Source: Actinomycetes bacterium | GTDB lineage: Bacteria > Actinomycetota > Actinomycetes > Actinomycetales > Microbacteriaceae | Direction: 5' to 3' | DNA length: 10,841 nt | NCBI GenBank assembly: GCA_023390155.1 | Contig: JAEWDJ010000064.1 | Location: forward strand, 1 to 10,841 | Shown here: positions 7,843 through 10,841 of the stretch, piece after piece | How the letters are laid out: each line of letters opens with the position of its first letter | Numbering within the stretch: the stretch's first letter is position 1 | Notes under the pieces: model-generated | Database searches by the model: none | Told to the model about the DNA's origin: nothing | The model's input: only the letters and a program-made list of their open reading frames with translations | Translations under genes and position numbers: made by a program

Positions 7843-8063
7843 GCGCTCGTCCGCTCGTCGGCCACGGGCTTCACGGCGACCGGGAACTCCCGCGCCGCCA
7901 GGAACTCGCGCAGGAACTCCACGTGCTCCTCGCACGCCAGCCACACCTTGACGCGGTCGGCGGTGTGGATCTTCGGGTTGCGCCATTCGATCCGCCAGGT
8001 CGCCGTCTCGCGGCAGCCGGCGCGCGAGCACGTCAGAGGGTCCGGTTCCCCGAGTCCGATCAC
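7839..8063 (-). CDS. Small Cys/His protein, possible zinc ribbon, unknown function
   Basis: I do not recognise a named function for this 74-residue soluble protein. It has C12-x4-C17 (TCSRAGCRE) near the N-terminus and C44-x2-H47 (ACEEHVEF) 26 residues later, a set that could bind one zinc ion. The middle is rich in Trp and charged residues (WRIEWRNPKIH). The GTG start (8061-8063) overlaps the TGA of the DUF3099 gene, and its own TGA overlaps the SURF1 GTG, both as GTGA. This double coupling is good evidence that it is a translated gene: the frame is open exactly between its neighbours and the protein has an ordered, non-shadow composition. Its place just before SURF1 might suggest a membrane or oxidase assembly link, but that is inference. 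It may carry a misleading automatic label in databases. Confidence 0.8.
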   Translation of the reverse strand: MIGLGEPDPLTCSRAGCRETATWRIEWRNPKIHTADRVKVWLACEEHVEFLREFLAAREFPVAVKPVADERTSA

Positions 8064-8371
8064 TTGTCCTCCTGGCCGCGGTCGCCGCTGCCGGGAGGCG
8101 GAGGCGTCATGGGAAGGATATTGCCCGGACGCTGTGCTTCTCCTCGACGCGGCTCCACCGAGACGTTGGCGATGACCACCGCGATGTAGGGCAGGAAGAT
8201 GGCCGCGACGATCGGGACGGCGGCCCACCATCCGGGAACGAGGATCGCGACGAAGAGGCAGACCACGCGGATGCCCATCGCCACCGAGTATTTGATCATC
8301 CGGTGGTGGCGCTCCTCGTCGGGCGAGAGGGGGAGATTCGTGAGCGTCGGGCGCGTGGTCTTGGTCTTCAT
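8060..8371 (-). CDS. DUF3099 family small membrane protein
   Basis: The 103-residue protein has a polar N-terminus (LPLSPDEERHHRMIKYSV). Two adjacent hydrophobic segments follow: MGIRVVCLFVAILVPGWW and an Ala/Ile/Val-rich one ending PYIAVVIANV. The tail is Pro/Gly-rich and cytoplasmic. This architecture and the DEERHHRM/Y start region match the actinobacterial DUF3099 family, whose function is unknown. The ATG at 8369-8371 was chosen because GAGGGG lies about 7 bases upstream; an in-frame ATG at 8396-8398 would add nine residues and has a poorer site. It is the first gene of the operon with the small Cys/His gene and SURF1. Its start is 64 bp from that of the divergent fabG gene, a pairing I recall as recurrent in Actinobacteria. 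Confidence 0.82.
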   Translation of the reverse strand: MKTKTTRPTLTNLPLSPDEERHHRMIKYSVAMGIRVVCLFVAILVPGWWAAVPIVAAIFLPYIAVVIANVSVEPRRGEAQRPGNILPMTPPPPGSGDRGQEDK

Positions 8372-8435
8372 GAGGGTTCCCCTCAAGAGTACGTCCATAG
8401 ACTGGTACCCGTTCGATTCGAGAGGAAATCACCAC

Positions 8436-9146
8436 ATGACCACGCAGCGCACCGTGCTCGTCACCGGCGGAAACCGGGGCATCGGCTACGCGATCGCCGA
8501 GGAGTTCATCGCCCAGGGCCACCGCGTCGCCGTCACCGCCCGCTCGGGCGAGGGGCCGGAGGGGGCGCTCACCGTGCGCGCCGACGTCACGGACAGCGCG
8601 TCGATCGACGCGGCGTTCGCCGAGATCGAGGAGAAGCTCGGCCCGGTGGAGGTCGTGGTGGCGAACGCCGGGATCACCAAGGACACGCTCCTGATGCGGA
8701 TGACGGACGAGGAGTTCGACAGCGTCATCGAGACGAACCTGGGCGGCGCGTTCCGTGTCGTCAAGCGCGCCAACAAGGGGATGCTGAAGGCGCGGTTCGG
8801 CCGCATCGTCCTGATCTCCAGCGTCGTCGGCCTGCTCGGCGGCGCCGGCCAGGTCAACTACGCGTCGTCGAAGGCCGGACTCGTCGGCATGGCGCGCTCG
8901 ATCACCCGCGAGCTCGGCGCGCGCGGGATCACCGCCAACGTCGTCGCCCCGGGCTTCATCGAGACCGACATGACGGCCGCGCTGCCCGAGACGCAGCAGG
9001 CCGAGTACAAGAAGAGCATCCCGGCCGGCCGCTTCGCCTCCGCCGGCGAGGTCGCGAAGGTCGTCACCTGGATCGCGGGCGACGACGCGGGCTACATCTC
9101 CGGCGCGGTCATCCCGGTCGACGGTGGCCTCGGGATGGGGCACTAG
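8436..9146 (+). CDS. fabG: 3-oxoacyl-ACP reductase, MabA/FabG1-like short-chain dehydrogenase
   Basis: FabG reduces 3-oxoacyl-ACP to 3-hydroxyacyl-ACP with NADPH in type II fatty-acid synthesis. The 236-residue protein is a classical short-chain dehydrogenase. The cofactor motif is TGGNRGIG (10-17), followed by NAG (77-79). The catalytic tetrad is N101, S129, Y142 and K146, with the same spacing as N112/S140/Y153/K157 of M. tuberculosis MabA. The C-terminus PVDGGLGMGH is MabA-like, supporting this family over generic dehydrogenases. The start ATG has a good ribosome site, AGAGGAAA (8421-8428); longer in-frame starts run into the divergent gene. A TAGACT box (8398-8403) could be its -10, but no good -35 is seen. 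In mycobacteria inhA follows directly; here the next gene is convergent serB, so the enoyl reductase must be elsewhere. Confidence 0.92.
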   Translation: MTTQRTVLVTGGNRGIGYAIAEEFIAQGHRVAVTARSGEGPEGALTVRADVTDSASIDAAFAEIEEKLGPVEVVVANAGITKDTLLMRMTDEEFDSVIETNLGGAFRVVKRANKGMLKARFGRIVLISSVVGLLGGAGQVNYASSKAGLVGMARSITRELGARGITANVVAPGFIETDMTAALPETQQAEYKKSIPAGRFASAGEVAKVVTWIAGDDAGYISGAVIPVDGGLGMGH

Positions 9147-9165
9147 CCTCCCGTCGCGCGCGTCA

Positions 9166-9212
9166 CGAACGCAGGAGATCCCGCCGGTCCACCGGCGGAT
9201 CTCCTCCGTTCG
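9166..9212. terminator. Long palindrome between convergent fabG and serB, likely bidirectional terminator
   Basis: The arms 9166-9187 and 9192-9212 pair over about 20 bp around a 4-base loop (9188-9191). There is one C-C mismatch (9172/9206) and one bulged C (9180). It sits 20 bp after the fabG stop and 58 bp beyond the serB stop, so it can serve both transcripts. No clear U-tract follows on either strand. Confidence 0.6.
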
Positions 9213-9249
9213 CAGCGTTTCCGCGGCGTGTCGGGGCGGATCTCCTCCG
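9171..9249. repeat. Three copies of a ~15-bp GGCGGATCTCCTCCG element (one inverted, two direct)
   Basis: GGCGGATCTCCTCCG occurs exactly at 9194-9208 and again at 9235-9249, 41 bp apart. A near-complementary copy at 9171-9185 (GCAGGAGATCCCGCC) can pair with either. The first pairing makes the hairpin at 9166-9212; the second makes a larger alternative loop. The whole fabG-serB gap (9147-9269) is taken up by this cluster and short GC-rich sequence. It resembles the REP-type or terminator-derived repeats of bacterial intergenic regions; family membership needs a genome-wide count. Confidence 0.7.
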
Positions 9250-9269
9250 CTGGCCGCGCCCCAGAACGG

Positions 9270-9959
9270 TCAGCCGCGCAGGCCGAGCAGCGGGAGGACC
9301 TGCGCGAGGTCCTGCCGGTCGATCACCAGATCGGCCTCGGCGCGCACCCGCGGCTTGGCGTTGAACGCGATGGAGAGTCCGGCCTCCGCCATCATCAGGA
9401 GGTCGTTCGCGCCGTCGCCGATGGCGATCGTCCGGAGGATCGGGACCCCCGCCTCGCCGGCCCACTCGCGCAGTGACTGCGCCTTCGCGGCGGCGTCGAC
9501 GATCGGCCCTTCGACCTCGCCGGTCAGCACGCCGTCGCGCACGGCGAGCCGGTTGGCCCGCCAGCGGTCGAGGCCGAGCCGTGCGCCCAGCGGGTCGAGC
9601 AGCTCGTGGAAGCCTCCCGACACCACGCCGACGAGTCCGCCGGCGGCCTGCACGCCCGCCACGAGCTCGGGGACGCCGTCCGTCACCCGGATGCGCTCAC
9701 CGACGCGTTCGAACACCTCGACGGGCAGCCCGGCGAGGGCGCGCACCCGCTCGCGCAGGCTCTGCGCGAAGTCGAGCTCGCCGCGCATCGCGCGCTCGGT
9801 GATCTCGGCGACCTCGGCGCGCGCACCCGCCTCCTCGGCGAGCAGCTCGATCACCTCGTCGTGGATGAGGGTCGAGTCGGCGTCGAGGACGACGAGGAAC
9901 CGGGCCTGGGCCGGAGCGGTGGGGACGGGGGACTGCGGTGCTGTGCTCTCGGACGTCAT
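9270..9959 (-). CDS. serB: Phosphoserine phosphatase SerB (HAD superfamily)
   Basis: SerB removes phosphate from 3-phosphoserine in the last step of serine synthesis, in the cytoplasm. The 229-residue protein carries all four HAD motifs. Motif I is LDADST, with nucleophile D26 and acid/base D28. Motif II is VVSGGF (S114), motif III K159 in AAAKAQS, and motif IV GDGAND with D182 and D186. The FNAKP segment near the C-terminus and the E35/R71-type substrate region are SerB-like. It lacks the N-terminal ACT domains found in mycobacterial SerB2, having only a 20-residue Pro/Ala/Thr-rich lead. The ATG overlaps the glgC TGA (ATGA), implying translational coupling. Other HAD phosphatases are possible, but the motif spacing and length favour SerB. 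Confidence 0.9.
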   Translation of the reverse strand: MTSESTAPQSPVPTAPAQARFLVVLDADSTLIHDEVIELLAEEAGARAEVAEITERAMRGELDFAQSLRERVRALAGLPVEVFERVGERIRVTDGVPELVAGVQAAGGLVGVVSGGFHELLDPLGARLGLDRWRANRLAVRDGVLTGEVEGPIVDAAAKAQSLREWAGEAGVPILRTIAIGDGANDLLMMAEAGLSIAFNAKPRVRAEADLVIDRQDLAQVLPLLGLRG

Positions 9960-10841
9960 GGAACGACGTGAACTCCCTTGCCGACGACGGTGATACCGGA
10001 CTCCGTGACGGTGAAGCCGCGAGCGCGGTCCCTGGCCGGGTCCACGCCGATACGCGCGCCCTCGGCCACCACGACGTCCTTGTCCAGGATGGCACGTCCG
10101 ACGAACGCGTTCGGCTCGATGACGGCGCGCTCGAAGACGACCGAGTCGACCACCTTCGCGCCCGAGTCCACCTTCGCCCACGGGCCGAGCACGCTGCGCT
10201 CGAGGTGCGCCCCCGAGATGACCGAGCCGAGGGAGACGATGGAGTCGATCGTCGAGCCGAGCGCGCCACGGCCGTCGCGCACGATCTTCGCCGGCGGCGA
10301 GTTGAGCACCTGGCTGAAGATCGGCCACTCGCGGTTGTAGAGGTTGAAGACCGGCAGGGCCGAGATGAGGTCCTGGTGCGCCTCGAAGAACGAGTCGATC
10401 GTCCCGACGTCGCGCCAGTAGTAGCGGTCGCGGTCGGTCGAGCCGGGGACGTCGTTCTTGTTGAAGTCGTAGACACCGGCCTCGCCGCGCGCGACGAAGT
10501 CCGGGATGATGTCGCCGCCCATGTCGTGGTTCGAGTCGGGGCGGTCGCCGTCGCGCACGACGGCGTCGATGAGGGCGTCCGCGTCGAAGACGTAGTTGCC
10601 CATCGAGGCGAGCACCTCGTTCGGCGAGTCGGGCAGGCCCACCGGGTCGCTCGGCTTCTCGCGGAAGGCGGCGATCCGGTCCGGGTGGGCGGCGTCGACC
10701 TCGATGACGCCGAACTGGTCGGCCAGCGTGATGGGCTGGCGGATGGCGGCGACGGTGGCCGCCGCGCCGGAGTCGATGTGGGCCTGGATCATCTGCGCGA
10801 AGTCCATGCGGTAGACCTGGGGGGCGCCGCCCCCCACCCCC
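9956..10841 (-). CDS. glgC: Glucose-1-phosphate adenylyltransferase (ADP-glucose pyrophosphorylase), N-terminal third missing at window edge
   Basis: GlgC makes ADP-glucose from glucose-1-phosphate and ATP, the committed step of glycogen synthesis. About 294 residues are visible of a family length near 410-430. Visible blocks in order are: VYRMDFAQMI, AFREKPSDP (Lys of the sugar-phosphate site), ASMGNYVF, NHDMGGDIIP, YYWRDVGTIDSFFEA and NSPPAKIV. A left-handed beta-helix C-terminus follows (SVLGPWAKV, GAKVVDSVV, RAILDKDVVV) and ends with GKGVHVVP. The TGA overlaps the ATG of serB. Just upstream of VYRMDF the family has an Asp-His pair (G-D-H-V/I-Y), with the Asp catalytic (D142 in E. coli). 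Here the codons read Pro-Gln within a run of G and C at the sequence end, which is probably an error rather than real divergence. Confidence 0.92.
   Translation of the reverse strand, partial: GVGGGAPQVYRMDFAQMIQAHIDSGAAATVAAIRQPITLADQFGVIEVDAAHPDRIAAFREKPSDPVGLPDSPNEVLASMGNYVFDADALIDAVVRDGDRPDSNHDMGGDIIPDFVARGEAGVYDFNKNDVPGSTDRDRYYWRDVGTIDSFFEAHQDLISALPVFNLYNREWPIFSQVLNSPPAKIVRDGRGALGSTIDSIVSLGSVISGAHLERSVLGPWAKVDSGAKVVDSVVFERAVIEPNAFVGRAILDKDVVVAEGARIGVDPARDRARGFTVTESGITVVGKGVHVVP
10819..10835. other. G6/C6 palindrome at the window end, suspected sequence artefact
   Basis: GGGGGGC (10819-10825) and GCCCCCC (10829-10835) form a perfect inverted repeat around a 3-base loop, followed by ACCCCCC to the last base. 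It falls in glgC where the conserved Asp-His codons are expected, and the low-complexity composition differs from the rest of the gene. Unreliable base calls at a contig end would explain this. Confidence 0.5.

Noticed and set aside
7843..8031. N-terminal extension of SURF1 by 63 codons
   Set aside because: The extension is Arg/Gly-rich, overlaps the small Cys/His gene in another frame and is unlike the family. The GTG at 7842 sits in a GTGA overlap just before TM1.

Overview
The window is about 70% GC by eye and reads as ordinary core chromosome of a high-GC Gram-positive bacterium (Actinobacteria). The Microbacteriaceae (Leifsonia-like) are my best guess, from protein style, GTG starts, tightly overlapping genes and gene order. 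The order ctaA / suf genes / ABC-F gene / mabA-type fabG resembles, in condensed form, the Mycobacterium tuberculosis Rv1456c-Rv1483 stretch as I remember it. No mobile element, CRISPR array, phage gene, tRNA or rRNA was seen.

Layout. Positions 1-912 (minus) hold an almost complete heme A synthase gene, ctaA. A 321-bp gap (913-1233) separates it from the divergent suf operon and contains several small hairpins and weak promoter-like elements. The plus-strand suf operon (1234-5300) is sufB, sufD, a Rieske-type ferredoxin gene, sufC and a sufT-like (MIP18/DUF59) gene. Spacings are overlapping or only a few bases. The cysteine desulfurase (sufS), the sulfur carrier (sufU) and the regulator sufR, which usually belong to actinobacterial suf loci, are absent. 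A strong hairpin (5323-5358) separates sufT from an ABC-F gene (5382-6980).

The ABC-F gene runs tail to tail into a minus-strand three-gene operon whose genes are joined by 4-bp GTGA overlaps. In transcription order this operon is a DUF3099 membrane protein, an unnamed 74-residue Cys/His protein, and SURF1. Divergent from it is a fabG/mabA-type reductase gene (8436-9146). A palindromic repeat cluster (9166-9249) lies between fabG and the convergent minus-strand pair glgC (partial) and serB, which are joined by an ATGA overlap.

Functionally, the window combines Fe-S cluster assembly (SufBCD scaffold/ATPase, ferredoxin, SufT maturation factor), cytochrome aa3 oxidase maturation (CtaA makes heme A; SURF1 helps insert it), fatty-acid elongation (FabG), ribosome-associated ABC-F activity, serine synthesis (SerB) and glycogen synthesis (GlgC). 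I found no clear new system. The most interesting items are the stripped-down suf operon, the hairpin-rich sufB leader, the ABC-F hairpin, the repeat cluster after fabG, the small Cys/His protein and a suspicious last ~20 bases in glgC.
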